NCBI GenBank assembly: GCA_001769125.1
Contig: MEOG01000056.1
Location: forward strand, 1-47,718
DNA from: Bacteroidetes bacterium GWF2_35_48
Lineage (GTDB): Bacteria; Bacteroidota; Bacteroidia; Bacteroidales; GWF2-35-48
DNA: 47,718 bases
Direction of reading: 5' to 3'
Each line of letters begins with the position of its first letter. The stretch's first letter is position 1. The notes under the pieces were generated by a model. That model made no database searches. It was not told the origin of the DNA and saw nothing but the letters and a program-made list of their open reading frames with translations. Of this stretch, positions 35,751 to 44,605 are shown one piece after another. The position numbers and the translations under genes were made by a program.

Positions 35751-37426
35751 AAAGTCTTGTTTATTAATTTTTCAAGTACACGCTTTGCAGCATTCTTACT
35801 CTCAGTTTGCAAAAAAGCTTTCTCTTCTTTGGTAAATTCAACCTTTTGTGTTATCTCATGCTTTGTCATTTCAGCTAAATACATTTTAAATAATTGGTCT
35901 TCTACCTCTTCGTAAAAACCATATTCCTCTAATTCTGCTTTTAGTTTATGATATTCCAAATATTCATCTTGATTTAATTTTTCTTCACGCAATATTTTTC
36001 CTTGTAGAAATCTTTTCTTGTTAAGTTTTTCTTGGGTTTCTTTATCCAAAATAGTTGGCAATCCAAATAATTCACTGGTCAATATCCCGGCAACGCCTAA
36101 TCCCTTGGGACTAACACTCGGGCTTTCTGCAATTATCTGGTTTGTTTCTTCATTTCTTCGGAATAATTTTACTTGCGATTTATCTAAACTGCCAATAACT
36201 AATGGGTCATGTGTATTGATAATTATTTGTGTTGTGCTATCTTCTACTATCTCACCTTCTTTATTAAGTTTAGTTTGTGATTTTGCAAGAGTTCTTAAAT
36301 AATACAAATAATCGTATTTCCATAAAGGATTTAGATGAGTGTCTGGTTCGTCTAATAATATCAAAGTTTCTTTTTCGCGTGTAAACATAATAAGTCCTAT
36401 AACAGTCAATAACTGTTGCTCGCCTTCACTAAGTTCTTTAAAAGTAACTTTACCGTCAACTCGTTTTTTTACTTTAACTTTAACCTCTTCAAGCAAATCT
36501 GAAATGTAAGTACTCTCTAATGCCTTAAATAAAAAGGTATTGTTTGGCTCTTCATTGTTTAAATCAAAGTATTTTTTTGTAAAAACTTGAAGTTGTTCTT
36601 TATCTTTTATGAATAAAAACAAACGTTTCAGGGTCGGTTTATGATTAAAATCAACTTGAACAGTTTCTTCATGATAAATTGGGGCTAACGAATAATTCCA
36701 AAGTACAGATAAAAACTGTTGAACAAGCCCAAGCGCACCAAAAAAACGTTCATCACCTTCTTTATTATTCCAATTTGGTTTTTTCAATACAAATAATATT
36801 GATTCCAAATCTTCAATTCCCAAAACATCTTTTAAAAAATCTTTGCTCTTTTGTTCCATTGCTTCTATTGAAAAAAAAGCTAACAAGACAAAAAAACTGT
36901 GAATTTGTTTTACATAAAATAGCCTTCTAATATCATCTAATTCAGAATAGTTGAAATCTTTTTTTATTATTTTGTTATAAAAACGTTCTTGGTGTTCCCA
37001 AAATAATTTATTTAATCTATCACTTATACCTGAATAATAAGCAAAAACATATTTAGGTAAATATTGTTCCTTATTTGCAAAAAATTTAGTTTTTGTAATA
37101 ATATTGAAATTTTCTTCTGGTTCGTCCTTATATTCAATGTTTTCGGAAAATAAAAATTTATACTTACCGTTAAATACAACAATAACTTTACAATTTTTAA
37201 TTTCATAAGCAATTTTGTATTCTAATTTATATCCCAATTCAGTTTCAAACGGTGGTTCTTTACCTAAATCAAGATATTTGAATATTTTGATGATTGCTTC
37301 TATGAAATTTGACTTTCCTGTGGCATTCTGTCCTAAAAGAACTGTATTCATTTGGGTTTCGTCCAAATCAATATGAAATTCTTTCAGGTTTTTAAATTCC
37401 TTAATATATAGTTTGTCTATTCTCAT
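35747..37426 (-). CDS. PtuA-like (OLD/SMC-type) AAA ATPase
   Basis: 559 residues. Walker A GQNATGKS (32-39), signature LSEGEQQ (332-338), Walker B LILLDEPDTH (355-364) and switch His406 in INTHDPLVIG give a complete ABC/SMC-like ATP site. No Toprim domain is evident after it, so it is not a full OLD nuclease; the C-terminal 130 residues are charged helices. Paired with the coupled HNH gene, it fits PtuA of Septu, a sensor ATPase holding the nuclease. Its start overlaps the hsdS stop by 4 bases, so it is translated with the specificity subunit. Alternative: an R-linked ORF as found in some type I loci. Confidence 0.8.
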   Translation of the reverse strand: MRIDKLYIKEFKNLKEFHIDLDETQMNTVLLGQNATGKSNFIEAIIKIFKYLDLGKEPPFETELGYKLEYKIAYEIKNCKVIVVFNGKYKFLFSENIEYKDEPEENFNIITKTKFFANKEQYLPKYVFAYYSGISDRLNKLFWEHQERFYNKIIKKDFNYSELDDIRRLFYVKQIHSFFVLLAFFSIEAMEQKSKDFLKDVLGIEDLESILFVLKKPNWNNKEGDERFFGALGLVQQFLSVLWNYSLAPIYHEETVQVDFNHKPTLKRLFLFIKDKEQLQVFTKKYFDLNNEEPNNTFLFKALESTYISDLLEEVKVKVKKRVDGKVTFKELSEGEQQLLTVIGLIMFTREKETLILLDEPDTHLNPLWKYDYLYYLRTLAKSQTKLNKEGEIVEDSTTQIIINTHDPLVIGSLDKSQVKLFRRNEETNQIIAESPSVSPKGLGVAGILTSELFGLPTILDKETQEKLNKKRFLQGKILREEKLNQDEYLEYHKLKAELEEYGFYEEVEDQLFKMYLAEMTKHEITQKVEFTKEEKAFLQTESKNAAKRVLEKLINKTL

Positions 37427-38982
37427 CTCTTTAAAATTAGTTTTGAAGTTATACCTTCTCGAATTTCTTCAATGCTTTCTGATATTTGTTTTAATTCCTC
37501 ATAAAATTTCTCAATATCGTCTTTATGAATTGATTTTTGCCAAATTTCTTTTGCTTCCAGCGGTTCGGTAGCTTCTTCCAATATTTGTTTAACAGTTTTA
37601 TTCGATTCCATAAAAACTAATTTTTGAGGTTTGTTTTTTGCAATTTCTTTTTGTTGAATTAGATATTCTTTAATTTCTTCTTTTATTCGTTTCAACAGTT
37701 CACTTGCAGGTTCATCGGTTTCAAATTGCGAAACTAATTTGCCTGAAAATGCTTTTTGTAAAATTGTTTGCCTGAAAATTTTAATTCTTTTCAAATTTTC
37801 AGTTATAGAATTTGCAAGATTTTCTATTAAAGTGAAACGGTATTCAATTTCAGTTACAATTTGCTTTTGTTCTCTTAAATTGCAAATTGGAATTTGAATT
37901 TTATTAAGATTTGTTTTAGTTAACTTAGGCTGTGCAGAACCTGAAACAAATTTATCAATTTTGATACTATTGAAATAATATTTCAAATATGTTAAATTAA
38001 CTTCATCAATTGTTTTTACAATATGAGCATGATTATTAACCCAAAATTTACCATTCACAATAAATGCTAATGGTTTTGATTTACTCAATAAATTAGCTCC
38101 GTCTTCACCTATTAAAAGATATTCGCCTTCGAATATATAGTTGTCTATATAATCAATAATTTCTGTTGCTCCGTAATAAGGATATTTTCCTTGTACTTCT
38201 TTTCTCTTTATTGCACTTATTGGTTTTCTTAAATTATCATAATTAATTGTAATCTCTCCAAATTTCTTATAATTCCAAGTGTCTGGTATAAGAAAATAAT
38301 TATTTGCAAACTGTTTTTGTTTACCTACCTCAACGTTTTCAATATTTGAAAGGTATCCTTTTGTGTATTTCCCTTCAAATGCATCTTGTAAAACCACCTG
38401 TCTGTAAATTTCAAGTTGTTTTTGTGCATTTAAAAGGCTTTCTTGTGCTTTGTCCAATTCACTAAAAAGTTCTTCAATTTTTTCAACTATACGGTGTTGT
38501 TCTGCAAGTGGGGGAAGCGGAAAAGGGATTTGATTAAATTTAGTTGCTGATAATTCCAAAAAAGTAGTTCCACTTGCAAAACTTTTGGCTAATTGCTTTG
38601 ATGAAAATAGATAATAATAGATATAATCTGAATAACCTGAGTTTGTTAATATAATATTTTTAAATCCTTGATTTGTTGAAATTTCATTTTTTGCAATTAC
38701 AGTATATCCAATAGGTGCACGTGAAGAGAACATTATACTTCCCTTTGGAAGTAGTTTTGCAGATGAATTATCTAATCCTATTCTTGTAATATTTCTCTGT
38801 CCTTTTTGAATATATTTGTCTTTATGATTTGACAAATCCGCAGGTGTAATCCATGCTATTTCTCCACCCCAAAAATCTGGTTGCCGAGTTGACGGTGTTC
38901 CACCACTAACAACAATTCCGATTTCTCCAATTGTTGTTAAAACCCAGTTTTCAGGTAAATTATTATTATTTACTTTAATCAT
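37423..38982 (-). CDS. hsdS: Type I specificity subunit HsdS
   Basis: 519 residues with two target-recognition halves. The first runs PENWVLTTIGEIGIVVSGGT to PFPLPPLAEQHRIVEKIEEL; the second begins PDTWNYKKFGEITINYDN and ends at ICNLREQKQIVTEIE. Each is followed by a helical conserved region that sets the spacing of the split DNA site. The C-terminal extension (EPASELLKRIKEEIKEYLIQ and about 70 more residues) is common in this phylum. It is first in the operon, directly followed by the ATPase gene, and begins about 60 bases inside hairpin copy B. The target site cannot be read from the sequence. Confidence 0.93.
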   Translation of the reverse strand: MIKVNNNNLPENWVLTTIGEIGIVVSGGTPSTRQPDFWGGEIAWITPADLSNHKDKYIQKGQRNITRIGLDNSSAKLLPKGSIMFSSRAPIGYTVIAKNEISTNQGFKNIILTNSGYSDYIYYYLFSSKQLAKSFASGTTFLELSATKFNQIPFPLPPLAEQHRIVEKIEELFSELDKAQESLLNAQKQLEIYRQVVLQDAFEGKYTKGYLSNIENVEVGKQKQFANNYFLIPDTWNYKKFGEITINYDNLRKPISAIKRKEVQGKYPYYGATEIIDYIDNYIFEGEYLLIGEDGANLLSKSKPLAFIVNGKFWVNNHAHIVKTIDEVNLTYLKYYFNSIKIDKFVSGSAQPKLTKTNLNKIQIPICNLREQKQIVTEIEYRFTLIENLANSITENLKRIKIFRQTILQKAFSGKLVSQFETDEPASELLKRIKEEIKEYLIQQKEIAKNKPQKLVFMESNKTVKQILEEATEPLEAKEIWQKSIHKDDIEKFYEELKQISESIEEIREGITSKLILKR

Positions 38983-39045
38983 TAAAATACAATCTAAAAA
39001 ATCGAAAAATAAAACTATTTATCGGGGTTTCCAAGCGAGTTGGCA

Positions 39046-39114
39046 AAATTGCACTCTTTGAAAAAGCTTTGGTTGTAGCGTTGGCTAGTGGGGCTTTGAC
39101 AATGTGTGCAATTT
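39046..39114 (+). repeat. Flanking hairpin element, copy B
   Basis: Arms AAATTGCA (39046-39053) and TGCAATTT (39107-39114), 8 bp perfect, enclose a 53-nt core from CTCTTT to TGTG. The inner stem is AAAGC/GCTTT (39063-39067, 39093-39097) with a 25-nt loop. Core and length match copy A; the arms do not. It lies 63 bases upstream of the hsdS start. Confidence 0.7.
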
Positions 39115-39670
39115 GGGTCGACAATTGTCCACCAGTTGGCGGTTGTGTTCCGTTTGTAACGAAATAAACTCCAAGCAAAAAAAATATCGTATCGGCTTGA
39201 GTAAAGTTTATCCTGCTTGCAGGAGCTCTCTGGTCTTGTCAATATTTCGTTTTTCTGTCCTTTCACAATGGTTTACTTTCAATTTTCTACTGTCTTTTCT
39301 GTCTTTTTTACGCTTGCTGGTAACTTATTTTTACCCTCTATAAAACCAAATTTTGATGCCAAAATAAAGTGAGAAGAATGGCTTTTCTGTTTTTTCATCT
39401 CGCTCTTCACTTCTTTATCAGTAGATATAATTTCCTTGGTAACAAAACTTTATATTAAAATAGTACCAATTACAAATAAAAACATAATAAAAAGAAATAC
39501 CTGAATATCTAAAGTAAATTACTTCACACGTAAAGAAAATTACTTCAGATGAAAAAATGATAATGAAACATCATCGGAGAATGTACGATTAAGAGCCTGT
39601 AAATACTATTTTTTTTTACAGTTTTATGTGAGGTTTTAAAATAGAAACATCAAATAATAAGAAATTAGTA
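39115..39670. other. Gene-free region upstream of hairpin copy B
   Basis: No supported coding frame; frames here are short and compositionally poor. Apart from the operator-like palindromes at 39510-39547 nothing is recognised. A promoter for the hsdS operon is expected here or in 38983-39045, but no TAnnTTTG match was found on the minus strand. Confidence 0.4.
39510..39547. promoter_or_regulatory. Two operator-like palindromes 21 bp apart
   Basis: TAAAGTAAATTACTTCA (39510-39526) and TAAAGAAAATTACTTCA (39531-39547) differ at one base. The first contains the perfect palindrome AAGTAA-A-TTACTT. A spacing of 21 bp, two helical turns, would place two bound dimers on one face of the DNA. A small HTH gene lies 124 bases away; which protein binds is unknown. 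Confidence 0.4.
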
Positions 39671-39916
39671 TTATCTTTTTTCAGAAACAAAAGAAACAAG
39701 CAAAGCTCCTTTTTTGGAATACAAGTAAGATTCTTTTTCTTCACACCATTTTATAGGAGCCTCGAAATGATTTTTCATGAAAGCAAGGTAATGATATATA
39801 CATCGTTCAGAAATATTAAGCTTCAATGCTAATTTTGCCGGTGTTCCGGTGTTTTCTTTTTGAATGAGCTTATCTAATGTTTTTATCCGTACTAATATTT
39901 TTTCTGCATCTTTCAT
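39671..39916 (-). CDS. Small HTH DNA-binding protein
   Basis: 81 residues. Residues about 10-50 form a winged-helix/HTH-11-like segment (LDKLIQKENTGTPAKLALKL, NISERCIYHYLAFM), and a short wing-like tail follows (IKWCEEKESYLYSK). It is a plausible transcription regulator with no ligand domain. It lies 27 bases after the PorP/SprF-like gene on the same strand and may be the last gene of that run. The operator-like pair at 39510-39547 is a candidate target. Confidence 0.65.
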   Translation of the reverse strand: MKDAEKILVRIKTLDKLIQKENTGTPAKLALKLNISERCIYHYLAFMKNHFEAPIKWCEEKESYLYSKKGALLVSFVSEKR

Positions 39917-39943
39917 TGTTTCTTTTTTAATGATTTTACTATT

Positions 39944-40849
39944 TTACAAATACCTCGGATTATTATCAAAGACGGGTAAATCTAATTTACGATCAATAGA
40001 ATAAATTAAAAATATTTCATGGTTGCCATAAGATTGTCCCTTAATTGGTCCAAAGGGCAAATCATAAGAATACCCTGCTTTAATATGCTGGTTTAGCTGT
40101 ATTCCTATCAGGGCAACAACAGACTCCTTGTGCCTGTATGTAAGTCCTACCCAATATTTGTCTTTTAACAGGCAATTTGTGTTTATTTCCAACTGTGTTT
40201 TGAAAAAGGCAGATTTTAGTAATAAGGATGGCTGCAATTTTATAAGATCATTCAGCGTATATGAATATTTTGCATAAATCCACAAGTGCCGGGGCGGAGT
40301 TGTAAAGTCCGAAGCCTTTACTGATTTATTAATATGAGTGCACGAAACACCTGCTATGAGTTTATCATAAACAATGCTTAGCCCAAGGTCAATATTAGCA
40401 TTGTATTCGCTTATGTCGGTTGTAATAGCGTTTTGGTCGTTTTGAGAAACATATATCAATTGCGATCCTTGTAATGATTTATTGATAATACCTAATCCGG
40501 CACCGGCAGAAACCTGCATTTTGTTTGATAGCCTATAGTGGTATGCATAGAGTGCATTGAACCTAAATGAGTGTTCATAGCCTAAGCGGTCATTGATAAC
40601 GGACAAACCAAGCCCCCCGAATTTAAACCACATATCCCCATTCAGAACTTGTGTTGATGGAGCACTTTTTAAGCCTGTCCATTGTTCTCTTGCCAACAAA
40701 CCTGCATTAATCATTTTTGTTTGTCCCGCAAAAGCCGGATTGTATTGCAGATTAGAAAACATGAAGTTGCTTATTTGCATGTCGTTTTGAGCAATGCAAG
40801 CTAATGGGATAAGGTATAAGAGAATAATGATGAAAAAGTATTTTATCAT
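39944..40849 (-). CDS. PorP/SprF-family T9SS outer-membrane protein
   Basis: 301 residues. A signal peptide is followed by the family start: QISNFMFSNLQYNPAFAGQT, then INAGLLAREQWTGLKSAPST and QVLNGDMWFKFGGLGLSVIND. The rest is a 14-strand-like beta-barrel pattern ending in aromatic IYSIDRKLDLP. PorP/SprF proteins serve the type IX secretion system, and SprF-type members are needed for export or attachment of partners with type B sorting domains. A type B protein and a PorE-like OmpA protein are encoded directly upstream, so the three probably work together. Confidence 0.9.
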   Translation of the reverse strand: MIKYFFIIILLYLIPLACIAQNDMQISNFMFSNLQYNPAFAGQTKMINAGLLAREQWTGLKSAPSTQVLNGDMWFKFGGLGLSVINDRLGYEHSFRFNALYAYHYRLSNKMQVSAGAGLGIINKSLQGSQLIYVSQNDQNAITTDISEYNANIDLGLSIVYDKLIAGVSCTHINKSVKASDFTTPPRHLWIYAKYSYTLNDLIKLQPSLLLKSAFFKTQLEINTNCLLKDKYWVGLTYRHKESVVALIGIQLNQHIKAGYSYDLPFGPIKGQSYGNHEIFLIYSIDRKLDLPVFDNNPRYL

Positions 40850-40960
40850 ATTTTTCTAAATTTTAAAATTTTCCAACTCCCAACTTTGGTTACTGTGCGA
40901 ACCTGTGCTGCCTTAGCAGTAGCCCAACTTCTGACTCTCAACTTCTGACTCCCACCCATT

Positions 40961-42868
40961 TCAATTCGTTGATTTATTATTGACCTTGTATTTATCTTTA
41001 ATCTTATCTACATTCAGTAAATTAAAAGTTGTCCTTCGGTTTTGCTGATGCTCTTCTTCTGTTTGTGCATCCAGTACCAAAAGTTTTCTTTTTCCCCATC
41101 CTTTGTATTCTAATTTCACAGGGTCAATGCCTTTGCTGATTAAATATTTTACAACAGACTCAGCCCGCTTGTTTGTGAGTTTGTCGTTGTAATCATCTTT
41201 TCCTTTGGCATCTGCATGAGAGTTAATTTGTATATCTATAACAGGATTTGCAAGCATAAGTTTTGCAAGTTTGTCAAGTTCTTCATAGCTTTCAGGACGT
41301 AAATCTGCTTTATCAAAATCATAATAAATATTTTTAATCTCGATTTCTTCTTTTGTAATTTCGTATAGTACAAAGTCGTCAATTATGTATTCTGCATCAT
41401 CGTAGCGTTGCGGAAAAGTGTAATCTATAGGGTCAGGAAGCAGGAAGTTTTCTTTATATGCGCTTACTTTTCCATCCTGCGGGATAGTTTCAAAAATTAT
41501 CTCATATTCTCCTTTTTCATTTGTTTTAGTAGAATCCTTTTTTCCGTTTTTTTGTGTGAAATACACCCATGCATTTTTTAAAGGTATCATTTCAGGAGTT
41601 TTCAGAACCCGGCCTTTAATTTTAATTGTCGGAGGTTCTCTGCGAAAGGAATAGATATCATCCCCTCCGGTGCTACCTGTTCGATTACTGCAAAACATAC
41701 CTGAGTCTTTTGCAAAAGGCAGATAATTAAAATCATCCCCGGCAGAGTTAAACGGTTCTCCTAAATTTACAGGTTCTGAAAATTTACCTTTTAATATTTT
41801 ACTGTAAAATATATCAAGACCACCAAAACCGATACGACCATTGCTTGCAAAAAATAATGCAGTATCATTTATGTAGGGAAACATCTCATCCCCGGGAGTG
41901 TTAATTGTGGAACCAAGGTTAACCGGATTTTGCCATACCCCTCCTACCCTGCTTGTTTTCCACAGGTCTTTTCCTCCCTGACCACCCTCCATGTTGGACG
42001 AAAAATAAAGAGTGTTCCCATCCGTGGAAAGGCAGGGATGCCCGTTGTTTGAAGACAGGTTATTTAAAAAATCCAATGCTTTGGGTTCTGAAAATACTTC
42101 TCCATCCAAAAGGGAGCTGCATAATTTACACTTGCGTTCTGTTCCCTGTTTTTCATTGCAAACGCTAAAGATGGCGGTATTGCTTTTTTCATCGAAACAG
42201 AAAGTGCCAACATTTGAGCCGGTAATGTTTATCCCGCCATGAAGCTTAACAGGTTTTTCCCATGCTTTGTTTTTAAAATCGGAGTAATAAAGGGATGTAA
42301 AGTTGGAAATATCTTTTAAATAATTTTCTGTTACTTGTTCGGTACGGTTTGATGATAGAATTAACTTATCTTTAAATTTAGCTATTCCAAATTCGCTGAA
42401 CCAGGTGTTAAGAATGTTTTCATTTTTCAGGACGTATTTTGTTCTTTTACCAGAGTTGGCAAGCGCATAATCGCATGATGTAACCCATATATCAACAAGC
42501 TTGTTTTCAGGGTCTTTTTTTAAATAATCCAGTAGGTCTGCTTTTGCTTCTGAGTATTTTCTCTGAAGTAAAAAACATGCTCCCCTGTGAAGAAGTAAAA
42601 GAGAATCCTTATATCCTAAAAAATTTGCCTTGTTATATGCGCTTATTGCTTCGATTTGATTATGCCCGGCAAAATATATTTCCCCGATTTTAAAATTGAT
42701 GTAACCCTTTGTAATATCTTTTTTTTCTTTTTTCAGAGCCTTTTGATAAAGATCATACGATTTTAAATATTGTTTGTATTTAAAAAGATAATCTGCTTTT
42801 TCAAGGGGAGTTTGTGCCGTAACCAGAAAAACACAAAGCAGTAATATTATTGTAAGATAGAATTTCAT
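40961..42868 (-). CDS. PorE-like OmpA-family protein with TPR, PD40 propeller and regulatory domain
   Basis: 635 residues. Order: signal peptide (ends near VTAQ), TPR-like helices (residues about 22-135), PD40/WD40-like propeller blades (LYFSSNMEGGQGGKDLWKTS, LFFASNGRIGFGGLDIFYSK), a carboxypeptidase-regulatory-like domain (IKIKGRVLKTPEMIPLKNAW), and a C-terminal OmpA domain (YYDFDKADLRPESYEELDKL, INSHADAKG). This is the architecture of PorE, which links the T9SS to peptidoglycan. It precedes the PorP/SprF-like gene by 111 bases and follows the type B protein by 21. Confidence 0.9.
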   Translation of the reverse strand: MKFYLTIILLLCVFLVTAQTPLEKADYLFKYKQYLKSYDLYQKALKKEKKDITKGYINFKIGEIYFAGHNQIEAISAYNKANFLGYKDSLLLLHRGACFLLQRKYSEAKADLLDYLKKDPENKLVDIWVTSCDYALANSGKRTKYVLKNENILNTWFSEFGIAKFKDKLILSSNRTEQVTENYLKDISNFTSLYYSDFKNKAWEKPVKLHGGINITGSNVGTFCFDEKSNTAIFSVCNEKQGTERKCKLCSSLLDGEVFSEPKALDFLNNLSSNNGHPCLSTDGNTLYFSSNMEGGQGGKDLWKTSRVGGVWQNPVNLGSTINTPGDEMFPYINDTALFFASNGRIGFGGLDIFYSKILKGKFSEPVNLGEPFNSAGDDFNYLPFAKDSGMFCSNRTGSTGGDDIYSFRREPPTIKIKGRVLKTPEMIPLKNAWVYFTQKNGKKDSTKTNEKGEYEIIFETIPQDGKVSAYKENFLLPDPIDYTFPQRYDDAEYIIDDFVLYEITKEEIEIKNIYYDFDKADLRPESYEELDKLAKLMLANPVIDIQINSHADAKGKDDYNDKLTNKRAESVVKYLISKGIDPVKLEYKGWGKRKLLVLDAQTEEEHQQNRRTTFNLLNVDKIKDKYKVNNKSTN

Positions 42869-42889
42869 TTTTTCTTTCTCTTTTTTCTT

Positions 42890-44584
42890 TTATTTTTTTA
42901 CCAAAGTTACCGACCCTTTATATTCTTTCCCTAATCCATTCATACTTCCATTCAAAAAATAATAATAGGTCCCCTGTGAGCACTCGTTACCATCCTTTGT
43001 TTTTCCATCCCACATTTGCGTTTGATCACCATTCCAGATTTCCTGACCCCAACGGTTGACAATTTTAATTGAGTAAATGAAATTGCCATTATATAAAATT
43101 TCAAATTGGTCGTTTACACCATCGCCGTCAGGAGTAAAAGCCGAAGGAATAAATATTGCCTCTTTAATATCAATAATTTTCATGGCTGTGTCCTGGCATC
43201 CATATTGATTTTTTACTGTAAGTAAAACAGTATAACTTCCATCGTGTGTATAAACGGTGTTGGTGTTTTGCTGATCAGAGATATTTCCGTTTCCAAAATT
43301 CCAATTCCATGAAACCGGTTCCCCAGATGTTTGATCATAAAAATTTATGTAATTATTATTCATTTGAGTTGATTGCTGGTAATAGAAATCTGCATCCGGC
43401 AGGGAGGCAGTGTAAACAGGAAAAGTGACGGTATTGCTGATACAGTTGTTTAAAGGATTCCGCAGGTAAACAGAAATTAAATTATTTCCGGGATTATTCC
43501 ATACTGCGGACATGGCTGTACTGTCGAGTATGGTTCCCCCGCTGATGTTCCAGTAAGGTGTGTAACCGGGTATGTTTTGTATAAAATAAAAGCCGGTATC
43601 GTTCAGGCATTTTACAGGACTACCATTTATTCCATTAAGTACAGCTCCTTTATTTGCAAGAACAATTTTACGCATACTTGTATCCCACACAGGTATTACA
43701 ACAGCATTATAATTATTTGCATAAGTACTGTTATGTATGGCAGTCCATGAGCTGTCTTGTAAATAAGCAAATAGGTTAAAATAACCATCCTGTTGTATAT
43801 AAGAGGGAGCTTGAATATAAGCAGCAGAAGTGCCGGAAACACGATTTACTTTGTGATAAAATAACTGGTTGATATCGCATAAAGAAGTATCAATATTTGT
43901 ATTAGATTCAGGTGTATAATTTACAAGGGAAGCAGCATAAGACACGGGGTTGTTATCATAAGGTTCAATATTTAAGGGGCGATATCGGGGGATATTATTA
44001 CTTGACCCCAAAGGATATGTATATAAAATAGTACCCTGCATTTTTCTTATAAGTGTGCCATTGTCAGATGAACTTACAAAGCCTTCTTGTCCGGGAGTAG
44101 AATTATTTTCAATAGTGTATGGGCTTATATTATCAATAAATAAAGTATCCTGCATCGTTGCCAGTTCGAGAGAATTTAAATTAAGTTGTTTATTGATATG
44201 AACATTTTGCTGCATAATTTTTTTTTGATTTCCCATGCATGAAAGTTTATAAAAATGGGTTGCTGAGTCCCCTGAAATGTATTGCTGAGAACCTTTTAAA
44301 AAAACATGGGAGGTGTCACAGATGAAGCTACCGGAGTTTTGCCAGTTACCGTACAAATCAAAAACACCATTGCCGGAAGAGTAGGAATGATTAACATAGG
44401 AAGAATCAATTTGAATAAAACCATTGTGGTTGATAGTTCCAATATTTTTGACAGAACCTTGGACAGCTATTATTGCATTAGGCTGAGAATAAAATATTGC
44501 ACCGTTATTGGTCAGTAGTTGGGCAAAAGTATCCGTTGTTAATAGCCCTAAAAATAGTAGTAATATGTAATTGATATATTTCAT
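42890..44584 (-). CDS. Surface protein with PKD domain and T9SS type B (gliding-associated) C-terminus
   Basis: 564 residues. A signal peptide (ends near TDTFAQ) is followed by a beta-helix-like N-terminal region (IFYSQPNAIIAVQGSVKNIG), a PKD domain (residues about 395-470: VSWNWNFGNGNISDQQNTNT, YTVLLTVKNQYG) and the type B sorting domain (FIPSAFTPDGDGVNDQFEIL, IVNRWGQEIWNGD, GTYYYFLN). Type B proteins are exported by the T9SS with SprF-like partners. The OmpA/PorE-like and PorP/SprF-like genes follow on the same strand. Confidence 0.9.
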   Translation of the reverse strand: MKYINYILLLFLGLLTTDTFAQLLTNNGAIFYSQPNAIIAVQGSVKNIGTINHNGFIQIDSSYVNHSYSSGNGVFDLYGNWQNSGSFICDTSHVFLKGSQQYISGDSATHFYKLSCMGNQKKIMQQNVHINKQLNLNSLELATMQDTLFIDNISPYTIENNSTPGQEGFVSSSDNGTLIRKMQGTILYTYPLGSSNNIPRYRPLNIEPYDNNPVSYAASLVNYTPESNTNIDTSLCDINQLFYHKVNRVSGTSAAYIQAPSYIQQDGYFNLFAYLQDSSWTAIHNSTYANNYNAVVIPVWDTSMRKIVLANKGAVLNGINGSPVKCLNDTGFYFIQNIPGYTPYWNISGGTILDSTAMSAVWNNPGNNLISVYLRNPLNNCISNTVTFPVYTASLPDADFYYQQSTQMNNNYINFYDQTSGEPVSWNWNFGNGNISDQQNTNTVYTHDGSYTVLLTVKNQYGCQDTAMKIIDIKEAIFIPSAFTPDGDGVNDQFEILYNGNFIYSIKIVNRWGQEIWNGDQTQMWDGKTKDGNECSQGTYYYFLNGSMNGLGKEYKGSVTLVKK

Positions 44585-44605
44585 TTTTCCCTTATTGTCA
44601 AAAAA

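Noticed and set aside
35747-37426. OLD-family nuclease (ATPase plus Toprim)
   Set aside because: The ATP site is complete but no Toprim motifs follow; an HNH gene is coupled instead, which fits PtuA better.
31690-38982. A complete type I restriction-modification system
   Set aside because: No SF2 helicase/nuclease HsdR is encoded between the T9SS block and the kinase-deaminase operon.
31612-39114. Canonical integron attC sites at the cassette ends
   Set aside because: Copy A has an ACCCAAC-like box on the minus strand, but no GTTRRRY partner closes it and copy B lacks the box; no integrase gene is visible. Only a functional analogy is kept.
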